From NCBI GenBank assembly GCA_039024635.1, contig JBCCQA010000005.1, positions 62,001 through 126,000 of the forward strand: 64,000 nt of DNA. The letters run 5' to 3'. Source of the DNA: Kuafuiihalomonas sp039024635. Lineage in GTDB: Bacteria; Myxococcota; Kuafuiibacteriia; Kuafuiibacteriales; Kuafuiibacteriaceae. Positions within the stretch are counted from its first letter, which is position 1. Each line of letters starts with the position of its first letter. Below are positions 50,256 to 58,891 of the stretch, in pieces. The position numbers were made by a program, and so were the translations under genes. The notes below the pieces were generated by a model. It was not told the origin of the DNA. It was given only the letters and a program-made list of their open reading frames with translations, and searched no databases.

Positions 50256-51052
50256 GGCACCACCCCACGGGGCGGCGCAAAGCCGATGGAAGGCGGTTGG
50301 ATCTTTAGGTCCGAAACCAAGTCGCCGTCTAGGTCGTACTCGAAGCGAGAGACGCGGGACCAGGCAGCCTTGAGGTCTCGGTCGAAACGCTGGGCCATCC
50401 GGGCGTTTGGATCGGTCTCCTCATCCCGACCCGAGCTGGCCGAGCGGTACAGCTCACGCAGGGCGACAAGCAGCAGAGGGCGCCGGAGAGTAACGCGGTT
50501 CAGAATGAGGGCGCCCCGAAGGAAGCGACGGCGTCGACCGTGCGCTGGCCACGACTCGGCATCCCCAAAGGCGCTCGTCTCGTCCTCGGCGACCTGATCG
50601 CGAATCATGCCATCAAGCTGGACAAGGGCCCGGTGGCGCAGGACCTCCCCGTACTCGTCGCGGGTCATAGAGACCTGCCCTCCTAGGTGTTCGACGATCC
50701 GACCAGCCTCGGGGTGCTCTAGGAGGATGTCGTCGAGAGAGACGTCCGCCTCGAGGGGCCAAGCCACGACGTCGAACACCTCGACGTGGAAGCCGTCGTT
50801 GTCCCACGCGACCTGAACCTGGCAGCTCTCTCGGTTCTCGGACGTGGCCGCAGTCGTTATGCCGCAGTCGATGAAAGTTCGGCCGCCGTCCTGGCCTACG
50901 TTGGCGACCGCACTGCCCTGAAGCTCAGTCCCGTCTCGGTCCTGAACCACGAAGGTTGCCGCTGTCGCAGGGCTTCTGGGCCAGACACGAACCGCGCCGG
51001 CCACACCGCGACGCAGCTCCTTGCGGATATCGTCCCGCTCAAGAGTCGGCAT
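50252..51052 (-). CDS. Head-tail connector-type protein
   Basis: 266 aa. Mixed alpha/beta protein with TAATFVVQDRDGTELQGSAV near the N-terminus and a helical C-terminal half (RELYRSASSGRDEETDPNAR). It follows the capsid gene and an 80-aa gene with a 14-bp overlap, where adaptor/stopper proteins are encoded. No decisive motif. Confidence 0.55.
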   Translation of the reverse strand: MPTLERDDIRKELRRGVAGAVRVWPRSPATAATFVVQDRDGTELQGSAVANVGQDGGRTFIDCGITTAATSENRESCQVQVAWDNDGFHVEVFDVVAWPLEADVSLDDILLEHPEAGRIVEHLGGQVSMTRDEYGEVLRHRALVQLDGMIRDQVAEDETSAFGDAESWPAHGRRRRFLRGALILNRVTLRRPLLLVALRELYRSASSGRDEETDPNARMAQRFDRDLKAAWSRVSRFEYDLDGDLVSDLKIQPPSIGFAPPRGVVP

Positions 51053-51281
51053 CCTTCGCCTTCTCTCGTCGCTTCCGCTGGGCCGACTTGGCGGCGTCCT
51101 TAATCCGCTGGTCGACGATGTCGACGCGGGCAGGCTGCTCGTCTACCTCGGCGGCTTGCTCGGGGGTGGCTAGACCAATGATCCAGCCACCCCGAGACTT
51201 CCACCAGTTCAGGCGTGCCTCGGGCACGACATGGAGGCCGTAGCGTCCAATCTCGCGCCCTATGTACGCCCGAGCTGCCAT
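51039..51281 (-). CDS. Small head-completion-region protein
   Basis: 80 aa, starting MAARAYIGREIGRYGLHVVP, basic helical C-terminus (RIKDAAKSAQRKRREKAKDA). The start overlaps the capsid stop by one base (TGATG). Small proteins between capsid and connector are common in phages; function unknown. Confidence 0.6.
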   Translation of the reverse strand: MAARAYIGREIGRYGLHVVPEARLNWWKSRGGWIIGLATPEQAAEVDEQPARVDIVDQRIKDAAKSAQRKRREKAKDADS

Positions 51282-52102
51282 CAGTTGATGGTCACCACCC
51301 GAGCCGACCCCGCGATGACCGCAGCCCCGTAGACGGCGCGAACCTGGAGGGCCGAGCCACCCGACTCGGGGTCAGGGACCAGTCGCGGCATGGGCATGCG
51401 GTGCGCTGCCGTGAACGTCTTGCCGACGTCGTACAGTAGCGCAGCCTGAAAGCCGTCCGCGGATCCGGTCGGACCGACGCCGGGGCTCGTGATCAGCGGG
51501 ATGCCGTTGATCGACTGCACAGCGGGGACGCCCAAGCTGCCTTCCTCCGCTCGCCCAAAGGCCGGGATGTAGTCCACGAAGGCCCGGATCTTTCCGACGG
51601 CCGCGGGGTGAACGATGTACCGGAAGCGATTCCGGGGCTGACCGTTCACCTCAAGGGCAGCCTCGGCCGCACTGAAGTCGTCCACGGTGACCGCGTCCTC
51701 GTTGCTGTTGAGGTTTCCGGCCGCTTCGGCCGCCGCCAAAATAAGCCCCAGGACGTAGTCATCCATCGTGTTCTGCAGAATGCCGGTAAAGGCTTCCGTC
51801 AGCGCGCTGACGTAGTTCCCGCGAAGGAACTGCTCATCGTCCATGTCGTCGATGAGTCGACGAACCATCTTGCGCTGATTGACGGTCAGAGTGGAGACAC
51901 TAGGGTCTGCGGCCTCAGGCGCAGCTCGCGTGTCGGAGTCGACGACGGTCGCCGTACCCACGTTGGGCAGATCGATAGCGTCGCCGAAGCGTGTCGCAGG
52001 ACCTAGGTCCGTTGTGAACTGGGGGTTGCCGAACACGCCCGCCCGTCGACTCCACGAGTCGATGAACGCACGCAGGACTGACTTCATCTTTGCGTCGGCC
52101 AT
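51281..52102 (-). CDS. Major capsid protein
   Basis: 273 aa. Fold features of HK97-type coats: an N-terminal arm, an E-loop-like region (GNPQFTTDLGPATRFGDAID), a spine helix (ALTEAFTGILQNTMDDYVLG), a P-domain strand pattern (RFRYIVHPAAVGKIRAFVDY) and a C-terminal A-domain ending ALQVRAVYGAAVIAGSARVV. It follows the scaffold gene and precedes connectors, the canonical location. The start has a strong AAGGAGG box four bases upstream of the ATG. At 273 aa it lacks a long delta-domain, consistent with a separate scaffold protein. Confidence 0.8.
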   Translation of the reverse strand: MADAKMKSVLRAFIDSWSRRAGVFGNPQFTTDLGPATRFGDAIDLPNVGTATVVDSDTRAAPEAADPSVSTLTVNQRKMVRRLIDDMDDEQFLRGNYVSALTEAFTGILQNTMDDYVLGLILAAAEAAGNLNSNEDAVTVDDFSAAEAALEVNGQPRNRFRYIVHPAAVGKIRAFVDYIPAFGRAEEGSLGVPAVQSINGIPLITSPGVGPTGSADGFQAALLYDVGKTFTAAHRMPMPRLVPDPESGGSALQVRAVYGAAVIAGSARVVTIN

Positions 52103-52210
52103 GAGGCCTCCTTCTGGGCGCTAGTGCGCCAGTCAGGAGGAGCCGCATCGCGCCGACGCTCCAAGGGTTGAAGAATGTCGGGCTCGGCATCGCGCCTCGC
52201 CCAGGAGCAG

Positions 52211-52780
52211 CTACTGAAGAATCGTCGGGTCGAACTTCGACGTCGGCGACATCAGCTTGTCGTACTTCTTCGGGTCTTCCTTCTTGAGCTCCAAGAGCTC
52301 AGCAAGGTTCTTGGGATAGGCCGAGCTCTCGGAGTCAGGTCCGCCGCCGTAGTCGCCATGCGGCGGCTTCGGTTTTGGTGTCTGCTCCCCCTGAAGCTCG
52401 ACCAACGTCTCAGCGAGCTCCACGGCGCCCTTGTAGTCCCCCGCCTCGACCCGAGCGTTGACCTTGGCCATCGCGGCCTCAGACAGCTTCGAAGTGAACT
52501 GGCCCAGCTTCAGTCCGGCAGCGAGGTCGTCGCGACCCACACCGTTTGACTTCTGCTCACCAGGCTCGGGCTTTGGTTGCTTGATCTTGTCGCGCACGGC
52601 GCCAAGATCCTGCCCGACCTTCTGAAAACGACCTTCGACGCTCTGCTCCAGCGCGCCGAACCTCTCGTTGAGCTTTGAGAGCTGCTCGGACAGTGAGGTC
52701 TCCTTGCCTTGGCCACCTTCCTGCTGCGACTCGGGCGTCGCGCCCTCGCCACCGCTTCCGGTCTTGCTCTCTTCGCCCAC
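52211..52780 (-). CDS. Capsid scaffold protein
   Basis: 189 aa, very Gln/Glu/Lys-rich and low in aromatic residues. Starts MGEESKTGSGGEGATPESQQ, then a coiled-coil (LSEQLSKLNERFGALEQSVE), a Pro/Lys linker and a C-terminal helix (NLAELLELKKEDPKKYDKLM) typical of scaffolds that bind the capsid shell from inside. It sits between portal and capsid genes. A CTAGTGCGCC-type inverted repeat and a 108-bp gap separate it from the capsid start. Confidence 0.75.
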   Translation of the reverse strand: MGEESKTGSGGEGATPESQQEGGQGKETSLSEQLSKLNERFGALEQSVEGRFQKVGQDLGAVRDKIKQPKPEPGEQKSNGVGRDDLAAGLKLGQFTSKLSEAAMAKVNARVEAGDYKGAVELAETLVELQGEQTPKPKPPHGDYGGGPDSESSAYPKNLAELLELKKEDPKKYDKLMSPTSKFDPTILQ

Positions 52781-52852
52781 GGCCGAGAATGTGCACCAAG
52801 TCGACAGACGTTTTCCAGCGGGTGGATCGACTTTCTTTTTTCAGAGGAAAAG

Positions 52853-54349
52853 TCAGGACGCAGCCATCAGGTCGCTGACCACAGAGGCTCCCGCGTTCAC
52901 CGAGTCGCCGGATGGGTCTGCCTGGTTTGGGCCAGGGATCTCGGCGTTGGCCTCCGCCACCTCCGGCTCTGGCTTCGCCACCGGGAAGCGCTCAAAGTCT
53001 TTGTCGATCTCCTCTAGCTTTCGCTCAGCGTCGGTGCGGTCGACCTGCCAAAGCTGCATTCCGGCAGTCACCCGCGACGCCATATGGAGAGCCATCTGCC
53101 GAGCGAGGGTCTCGGTCTGCTCCTTGGGATCGACGGCGTGGTCGAGGGGCGCCAGATCCACCTCGAGCTCCACGTCCTCTCGCATTCTGGGGACCTCCCA
53201 GACCGGAGCCCAGGCATTCCAGACAGAGCGGAAGGCACGGAAGATCCTGCGCTCGGCATCTGCCACGTAGGCCCGAAGGAGCTCACGCCGCTCCTCAAGG
53301 GGCTTGGCCGCCTGCCTGAGCCCGACCGCCGTGACACTCTGGCTGCGGCGGATGTCGTCAACCGGAAGCCCCTCGCTCGCCTTCCAGTCGCGCTGGAACT
53401 TGTCGAGGGCGGTCAGGGCGTCCGCGATGGCCGGGGAGACCTGGAGCACGTGCCCTTCAACCCCAGGAGGCATGATGTTTCGAACGCCCGGGCCCCGCTT
53501 CATTGTCTTCAGGTCTTTAGCGTCCTTCGTGTCCTCGATGTCGGCGGGCTGACGGTACTCAACTTCCGAGTGAGAGCTGACGCGAACCTGCTCTAGGATC
53601 TCATTGCAGATGGCCGAGAGGTTCAGCAGGTGAGAGACCCGATCGGATCGCGGCCTCACGTAGGCGCCCTCGGGGTGCTGGTCGTAGCAGGCGACCACGG
53701 GCGGCGGGAACGGAGCCTGGCGAGACGGCCCGAATGGCTGAAACTCGTCTTCGAGCTCGTCGCCGTCCGCGTCGGTCAACGTCATCGTCCAACCGGAGGA
53801 TGCCTGCGCCCACACCTCGAAGCCCGAGGCCGTCTTCAGTGCGACCGCTCGGTCTTGGCTAACATCCCACGGAAGCGCGGGGTGCGGGTCCCTGTAAACC
53901 TTGTCGGGGCTGAAGACGTGAAAGAAGATCCGAGGCTCCATGCTCGTCGCGTTCATCCGTACGTAGCATTGACCGTAGAGGCTGCGCCGCTGGTCGATCG
54001 TCTTGGCGACCGCGTCGAAGTTCGAGCGGCGGTAGGCGTCAATCATCTGTTTGGTCGCCACCCCCTCGTCGCTCAGAGGCTGACCGTTCCGGTTCACAAG
54101 ACGTCGGGTCGCCGGACTTCGGTACGCGACGGCGAGCGCCGTCACGAGCTCGGTGAGGGCGCCGGACACGATCGGGTGCTGGTCCTCGCCGGACCGAATG
54201 CCTAGCTGCATGACCTGCAGGCGCCCCATGACGTGCTCGCCGCCGCGACCCTCAAAGAAGTCCCGGAGCGTTCCCCAGGTCTGAACCCAGTCCTCGGGCC
54301 GCGTGTCCTTGCACTTGGCCTTAAGGGCCTCCAGCGTTTCGTTCTTCAT
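52853..54349 (-). CDS. Portal protein
   Basis: 498 aa. Matches phage portal (SPP1 gp6/DUF1073-like) architecture: helical N-terminus, wing region with GQCYVRMNATSMEPRIFFHV and ADGDELEDEFQPFG, stem/clip with LEQVRVSSHSEVEYRQPADI, and a helical crown ending in a Glu/Pro-rich tail. Forms the dodecamer at the capsid vertex through which DNA is packaged. It overlaps the gp10-like gene by 4 bp; a 72-bp gap with a weak GACTTTTC-type hairpin follows before the scaffold gene. Confidence 0.82.
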   Translation of the reverse strand: MKNETLEALKAKCKDTRPEDWVQTWGTLRDFFEGRGGEHVMGRLQVMQLGIRSGEDQHPIVSGALTELVTALAVAYRSPATRRLVNRNGQPLSDEGVATKQMIDAYRRSNFDAVAKTIDQRRSLYGQCYVRMNATSMEPRIFFHVFSPDKVYRDPHPALPWDVSQDRAVALKTASGFEVWAQASSGWTMTLTDADGDELEDEFQPFGPSRQAPFPPPVVACYDQHPEGAYVRPRSDRVSHLLNLSAICNEILEQVRVSSHSEVEYRQPADIEDTKDAKDLKTMKRGPGVRNIMPPGVEGHVLQVSPAIADALTALDKFQRDWKASEGLPVDDIRRSQSVTAVGLRQAAKPLEERRELLRAYVADAERRIFRAFRSVWNAWAPVWEVPRMREDVELEVDLAPLDHAVDPKEQTETLARQMALHMASRVTAGMQLWQVDRTDAERKLEEIDKDFERFPVAKPEPEVAEANAEIPGPNQADPSGDSVNAGASVVSDLMAAS

Positions 54350-54837
54350 CTCCGCCTCCCGCTGACGCTGCGGCCAGCTTTGATCTCCAGTATCAGTCCC
54401 GACCTCCGGCTACGACCCGACAGCTGACGCTCAATCTCCTTCTGGGCTGCCTTGGCGCCTTCGCGCCGAAGCTCCTCCGTCACCTGCATCGGGTTCAACT
54501 CCGGTCCTCGCCGAGCGATATGCACCGCCAAGAGTGCAGCGTTGCGCCCACGCAGGCTTGGGCCCACGTCGTCCCGTTTGCCCTTCGCGAAAACCGAGCC
54601 CCCACGGTACCCGATGGATTTCACCAGGCGCCCGGTGTTCCACAGCGCTCGTCCGTCCTTGTCGCTGGGGCTGACCGGCATCGCGGCGCCGTCGGTTCGC
54701 TGACCCTTCCGCGCGTAGCGCCGGACGATGGCCGCCACCCGATTGCCGACTCGCTTGTTGATCTCGTTCGCGTTTAGCCGGACCCGCATCGCGATGGGGA
54801 ACCGGAGGTCGACGTCGATCCCGCCTCTATTGGTCAT
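54346..54837 (-). CDS. HK97 gp10/virion-morphogenesis-type protein between terminase and portal
   Basis: 163 aa. Basic, with KGQRTDGAAMPVSPSDKDGR, LWNTGRLVKSIGYRGGSVFA and GLILEIKAGR, the pattern of HK97 gp10/Phi-Mu50B-like and gpG-type head-tail proteins that contain a NTGRLxxSI motif. The family usually lies after the capsid among connectors; here it lies between terminase and portal. It overlaps both by 4 bp (ATGA), so it is certainly part of the operon. Confidence 0.7.
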   Translation of the reverse strand: MTNRGGIDVDLRFPIAMRVRLNANEINKRVGNRVAAIVRRYARKGQRTDGAAMPVSPSDKDGRALWNTGRLVKSIGYRGGSVFAKGKRDDVGPSLRGRNAALLAVHIARRGPELNPMQVTEELRREGAKAAQKEIERQLSGRSRRSGLILEIKAGRSVSGRRR

Positions 54838-56180
54838 ACCGTGCCAAACTCTCCCTTCTTCCTCGGCGCCTTGGGCTCCAGAAGGATGTTGACCCCGTAG
54901 ATCGCCGCGTCCCTCACGTGTTCATCGTTCGGCTTCGTCAGCGTGCCGTCCGGCTTCAGCTTCGCCGTCCGGAGAAGGTTGACCAAGCCCCGCTTTCCCT
55001 CGGTCATCATTCTTCGGTGCATCAGGAAGCGCCGGTTGTCGTGACCGTCGCAGATGGCCCACCGAAAGCGCTCAAGCTTCCTGACGAGCCGCCAGCCCGA
55101 AGACCGCTTAGGGATGTCCAAGATCTTGACGCTAGGGCCGACGATGGTCCGCAGGAATCGGCGCTGGTCCCGAATAGCGTCAGTGTCGATGCACAGGCGG
55201 TCGAAGTGGTAGTCGGTCTCCTGCTGAAACCACTCGATGACCTGGTCGGACCCGTACCGGTCGAAGACCATCGACTCCAGACCGAGGAGGCCGTCGTCAA
55301 AGCCGCCGCCCTTTAGCGGAATCTTGATGACCGCAGCCACCAAGACCCCGAACTGCTCGCCAGGGTCGAGGCACAGAATCACTGGGCTTCGGCCCTCCAT
55401 GTACTCCGAGACGTCGCGGTCCGTGACGTTGCCGCCGAGCGTGAGGTTGAGCCCAGGAAAGGCCCCTGCCGGGGGCGGAATCCAGCCGCCCTTCCGCATC
55501 GCGTCGGCCACACGTTTCTCTTTCCCCTCCAGACTTCGCTCGATGAAGCCGGGGTCATTCTTGCCGGCCCAGGAGTCCTCAAGCCCGGGAAGGCTGGTCA
55601 GGACGTTGGGATCGTCGGGGCAGTCGAACCGGCCACGAAGGGTCTCGTCGTCGACAGCGATGCCCGAGACGATCAGGTGTTTGCGGGGGTGGTCTCCTCG
55701 GAAGCGGCCCATCAGCCGGTCCCACCGACGCTGGTCGAGGTAGAGCGGATCTTGGACCTCGTCCACCCAGATGAGGAAGGCGTCGACGGAATCGATGTAG
55801 CTCTTGCCGGACCAGAAGACCACACGGACTCCGTTCTGAAGCGTCCACGTCGTCTTGTTCGACTTGACCCTGCGCATCCGAATGAAGGCCGGCGGTAGCA
55901 GCGCCTCCAGCAGGCCGGGCAGCGTCTCCTCCAGGGTGGCAGACACGGGCGCGGTGACGATCGCCTTGTCGCCCGGGCGCCCGTGCTGCAGGACGTAGCG
56001 AACGAACCGCATCGCGGCAGTCAGCGTTTTGCCGGTGCCGAATGCGGCGCTCAAGCATGCCGCTTTGCTGAATGACAGCTGATCCGACTCGGGCGGGTTC
56101 CAAGAGACGAACTGGTACTGGAAGGGCTCAGGCTCAGGCCAGGAGACCTCAACCCGCGTCTCCATCACCGCCGTTACCAC
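54834..56180 (-). CDS. Terminase large subunit
   Basis: 448 aa from GTG 56180, which has GGAGG four bases upstream; an ATG five codons later is an alternative. ATPase: Walker A AAFGTGKT, Walker B LIWVDEVQD, and coupling motif KHLIVSGIAV. C-terminal RNase H-fold nuclease: ILCLDPGEQFGVLVAA with the catalytic Asp, and later DRLCIDTDAIRDQRRFL. Packages phage DNA into the prohead through the portal. Head of the late gene cluster after the small subunit, overlapping it by 32 bp. Confidence 0.92.
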   Translation of the reverse strand: MVTAVMETRVEVSWPEPEPFQYQFVSWNPPESDQLSFSKAACLSAAFGTGKTLTAAMRFVRYVLQHGRPGDKAIVTAPVSATLEETLPGLLEALLPPAFIRMRRVKSNKTTWTLQNGVRVVFWSGKSYIDSVDAFLIWVDEVQDPLYLDQRRWDRLMGRFRGDHPRKHLIVSGIAVDDETLRGRFDCPDDPNVLTSLPGLEDSWAGKNDPGFIERSLEGKEKRVADAMRKGGWIPPPAGAFPGLNLTLGGNVTDRDVSEYMEGRSPVILCLDPGEQFGVLVAAVIKIPLKGGGFDDGLLGLESMVFDRYGSDQVIEWFQQETDYHFDRLCIDTDAIRDQRRFLRTIVGPSVKILDIPKRSSGWRLVRKLERFRWAICDGHDNRRFLMHRRMMTEGKRGLVNLLRTAKLKPDGTLTKPNDEHVRDAAIYGVNILLEPKAPRKKGEFGTV

Positions 56181-56736
56181 GCGGCCTCCAATTCGAGATG
56201 ACCACAGTGACGCGGTCTGAGTAGGCCCCTGCGCTGTTGTCGTTCAACATCTGCATGGTCTTGGCCATCTGGGGCATCAGGTGGCTGCGGGACCCAGGAG
56301 CTCGATTCTGGGCCTCGGCAACGAGATGCATGGCCTCCAGCCGCATGATCATATCCAGAAGCCGCTGCAGCTCGAGCGGGCTGCCCTCGACCAACCCGGG
56401 CCAGAACTTCCGCGCGAGCCGCGCCAGCCGATTCAGGTCCCGCTTCTTCTCCCACTCGACGCCGGCCAACGAGGCCGCGACCGTGAGGTCCGGCGTGTAG
56501 CCCATGCCGATCGCCAAGATGCCGGCTCGAAGGTGGTCGGGCAGTGTACCCATCGAGCGACGACCCAGCTGTAGCGCCGCCTTCTGATCCCCGGCGGCCT
56601 CGGCCGCTCGGGCCTGGCGCGCGCGATTGTGTGAGCCCCGATGCTCGGGACAGGTCTTCGGAATCGGCCCGGTTGCATGAGAGTGCTTGAAGCTCTTCCC
56701 GCAGACAGAGCATGTCCCTGACCGCGCCTTCGCCAT
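56149..56736 (-). CDS. Terminase small subunit-type protein with zinc finger
   Basis: 195 aa. N-terminal zinc ribbon CSVCGKSFKHSHATG...CPEH, then a helical DNA-binding region with LTVAASLAGVEWEKKRDLNR (a helix-turn-helix like those of small terminases) and an oligomerisation tail. It lies directly upstream of the large terminase and overlaps it, so a DNA recognition role is likely; the zinc finger is unusual for the family. The start ATG is adjacent to the preceding stop (TGA ATG). Confidence 0.75.
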   Translation of the reverse strand: MAKARSGTCSVCGKSFKHSHATGPIPKTCPEHRGSHNRARQARAAEAAGDQKAALQLGRRSMGTLPDHLRAGILAIGMGYTPDLTVAASLAGVEWEKKRDLNRLARLARKFWPGLVEGSPLELQRLLDMIMRLEAMHLVAEAQNRAPGSRSHLMPQMAKTMQMLNDNSAGAYSDRVTVVISNWRPRGNGGDGDAG

Positions 56737-56979
56737 TCATGCCGCTTCGTCGCCCAGAGCTTCTTCGACAGCCTCCAGCGCTGCGCGAAGAGCGCGTCGC
56801 GCCTGATGCAGGTCCTCAGAGAAAGAGACGTAGCCCGTGCTCCGTGGCCCGTGGTCAATGATCGCGACTGCGTGCTGAAAGCCGTCTTCGGAGACCGTGG
56901 AAAGCGCGTAATCCAAGGCACATTCCGCCCGGTCGCCCCGGTGGACGCCGTAGTCGGCCCGAACCAATCTCCAGCCCAT
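56737..56979 (-). CDS. Small phage protein upstream of terminase
   Basis: 80 aa from ATG 56979 (the open frame from a TTG at 56994 is not needed). MGWRLVRADYGVHRGDRAEC then an acidic helical tail. A run of G bases lies before the start. It is the first gene after the terminator at 57014-57036 and stops directly before the small terminase. Function unknown. Confidence 0.55.
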   Translation of the reverse strand: MGWRLVRADYGVHRGDRAECALDYALSTVSEDGFQHAVAIIDHGPRSTGYVSFSEDLHQARRALRAALEAVEEALGDEAA

Positions 56980-57013
56980 CACGCACCCCCCCAAACAGAG
57001 GAGGAGCCTCTAG

Positions 57014-57036
57014 AAAAAACCGCGCTGTGCTGCGCA
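57014..57036 (-). terminator. Intrinsic terminator between early and late prophage genes
   Basis: On the minus strand TGCGC-AGCACA-GCGCG forms a 5-bp stem (one G-U) followed by GTTTTTT. It lies in the 100-bp gap between the SprT-like gene and the first late gene. Just upstream is a perfect 12-bp palindrome GGCCTGCAGGCC (57037-57048). Phages often place an antitermination-controlled terminator here. Confidence 0.5.
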
Positions 57037-57079
57037 GGCCTGCAGGCCGTGGGGGTAAAACTGGTATGCCCTCCAATAC

Positions 57080-57439
57080 TCACGCGGACGCCTCCTCGAT
57101 GCGGCTCAGGATGCTGGCCACCTTGTCGATGACGAGCCATTCCCACGCCTGCCACTGCGACTCGGCCACCCCCAGCTGGTAGTCCTGAAGGACCACATGC
57201 ATCAGCTCATGCAGCAGAAGGCGTCGTTGCTCTGAAGGCGCCTGAGTCTTGAAGTCGGGTGCGAGTCGTATCTGGGCTCGCTGCTGGCCAACCCACACCC
57301 TAACGTTGGCCCAGTCGGTGTCCGGAATGGGGCAGTCGTCCCTGACCTCTATGGCCCAACCCTGAAGCCCCAGCGTGGGGAGCCATTCCTCGACGAAGGA
57401 ACGCCACTGGTTCAGTCGAGGTTCTTCACCACTTGCCAC
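57080..57439 (-). CDS. SprT-like/zinc metallopeptidase-type protein
   Basis: About 119 aa from GTG 57439 (GGAG eight bases upstream); a CTG at 57415 is another possible start. Motif LLLHELMHVVLQ is the HExxH zinc-binding helix, flanked by RAQIRLAPDFKTQAPSEQRR and a helical C-terminus, like SprT/Wss1 or ImmA-type short metalloproteins. Overlaps the end of the Rad52-like gene by up to 28 bp. In this place it may process DNA-protein links or a repressor; not proven. Confidence 0.65.
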   Translation of the reverse strand: MASGEEPRLNQWRSFVEEWLPTLGLQGWAIEVRDDCPIPDTDWANVRVWVGQQRAQIRLAPDFKTQAPSEQRRLLLHELMHVVLQDYQLGVAESQWQAWEWLVIDKVASILSRIEEASA

Positions 57440-58278
57440 CGCATGCGCTCCTTCATCCCCAAGACTTCCTCGCCCACCTGCTTCGCGTCGCCCCCAAGCT
57501 CGCCGATGTGGCCACCCTCGTGCAACCAGTCCAGCACGTCTTGCTTGTCCATCTCGGGCTCGCTCCAAAAGTAGGCGATCTCTCGGCTCCCCTGCTTGTG
57601 GCGGTCGTGCACTTTCCAGACGCACTGGGTGAGGTGGTCTTCGTGCAGGGTGTCCGCCTCCTGCGCTGTCTTGGGCTTGGGCTGAGCGGGCACGTTGTGG
57701 CCTGATTTCCGAAGTAAAGCCCGCTCTTGCTGGTCTTGCTGATATCGCACCCCCTTGGGTCCCTGGTCCTTGCGTTGCGTGCCGCCTTTCTTGCCGCCCG
57801 TCTTTTTGGCCTGTCGCTGGCTCTGCTGGCCCTGTCGTCTTGCGGGCTGAGCATCAGGCTGGGATAGGTTGTCGTCGTCGAGAATGCCTTTGTAGGTGTC
57901 GAGACCCACCCCGAACATGGCAGCGGCCTTCTTGAGCCCGTTGGTGAGAGCGCCTTTGAAAGCGTCGGCTTTCGCGCTGGCGCGGTGGCCGCCGTAGGCA
58001 TGCCGGCATACCACGTTGCGCCCGTCCTTGATGCTCACGGCCACCTTCATCGTGACGTCGAAGCAGGCGGCCCCGCTCCGCCACTTGCCCTGAGCGCACT
58101 CGATGATTTCATCGTCGTAGGTCCAGCCCAGGCCCAGTTGCTCGTTCAGGCGCTCGACGATGTAGGCGTATTTGATGCCGGCGGTGTCGTAGCCCTTCTG
58201 GGTGTCGGCCTTCTTGGTCCGCTCAATGGCATCCTCTGGGAACCGAGCGGCCAACGCCTGGAGGGTCTCGTCTTTCAT
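57412..58278 (-). CDS. Rad52/22-type single-strand annealing recombinase
   Basis: 288 aa from ATG 58278 (frame open to 58365 but unsupported). Residues ~20-135 match the Rad52/Rad22 N-terminal fold: GYDTAGIKYAYIVERLNEQL, LGWTYDDEII, then GHRASAKADAFKGALTNGLK and KAAAMFGVGLDTYKG. The centre is a Gln/Lys/Gly linker and the C-terminus WKVHDRHKQGSREIAYFWSE is phage-specific. Anneals complementary ssDNA in phage recombination and replication. No partner exonuclease is seen in the window. Confidence 0.85.
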   Translation of the reverse strand: MKDETLQALAARFPEDAIERTKKADTQKGYDTAGIKYAYIVERLNEQLGLGWTYDDEIIECAQGKWRSGAACFDVTMKVAVSIKDGRNVVCRHAYGGHRASAKADAFKGALTNGLKKAAAMFGVGLDTYKGILDDDNLSQPDAQPARRQGQQSQRQAKKTGGKKGGTQRKDQGPKGVRYQQDQQERALLRKSGHNVPAQPKPKTAQEADTLHEDHLTQCVWKVHDRHKQGSREIAYFWSEPEMDKQDVLDWLHEGGHIGELGGDAKQVGEEVLGMKERMRWQVVKNLD

Positions 58279-58303
58279 GGCCACCGCAGCGGTCCGCAGC
58301 TGC

Positions 58304-58891
58304 TCATGCCGCCTCCCTAGCTTTCCGAGCGGTGTCGACCAAGTCGGCGAGACTCTTCCCCGCAAAGAGGCTTCGTTCGCCGGTCACCTTCGGCTTCTCG
58401 CCGGTGAGCGCAAGGTATTGCTCCCATGCGGAAACCAGCTCCCGAAGAAGGTCCTCCTCAATCATGGCCATGAGGTCCCGGTGCAGCCGCTCGGCTTCTC
58501 CCTGCCGCATGACGAAAGAGCCATCTCCGGCCCGGCTCGCGGCGACCCCGAAAGCCGTCCTGATGGCCACCACGGCGTTCGCAGCGGCTCGGTGGTAGTC
58601 CACGGGGGCGAAGCCCGGAAGTAGAGCTCGAGCGTCCTGCGCGCGGCTCTCGGCGTCCCAGCGACGCTTTCGCGCGGCCCTGATGGCCGACGTGATCACC
58701 GCCAGGCTCGCGTGGCGCTCACGCTTGGCCGCGTCGGCAATGCCCTGCTCGACGTCGCAGGCTGGGTAGCCGACCAGGCTCCTGGCCCACAGCTTGAGCG
58801 TGGGCTTTTCGATGGTCTGGTGAGGCCAGGCGGCTTTGACCAACGCTATGGCCGCCATGGCCTGGGAGAGGTTCAGCTTTGTCGTGTTCAT
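58304..58891 (-). CDS. Helicase-loader-like (G39P/DnaT type) protein
   Basis: 195 aa. N-terminus LNLSQAMAAIALVKAAWPHQ, IEKPTLKLWARSLVGYPACD and VEQGIADAAKRERHASLAVI form the winged/helical pattern seen in phage G39P helicase loaders. It directly follows the replication-initiator-like gene with a 4-bp overlap, the place such loaders occupy. The C-terminal half is helical and specific. No replicative helicase is in the window, so it should recruit the host DnaB or one encoded further right. Confidence 0.6.
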   Translation of the reverse strand: MNTTKLNLSQAMAAIALVKAAWPHQTIEKPTLKLWARSLVGYPACDVEQGIADAAKRERHASLAVITSAIRAARKRRWDAESRAQDARALLPGFAPVDYHRAAANAVVAIRTAFGVAASRAGDGSFVMRQGEAERLHRDLMAMIEEDLLRELVSAWEQYLALTGEKPKVTGERSLFAGKSLADLVDTARKAREAA

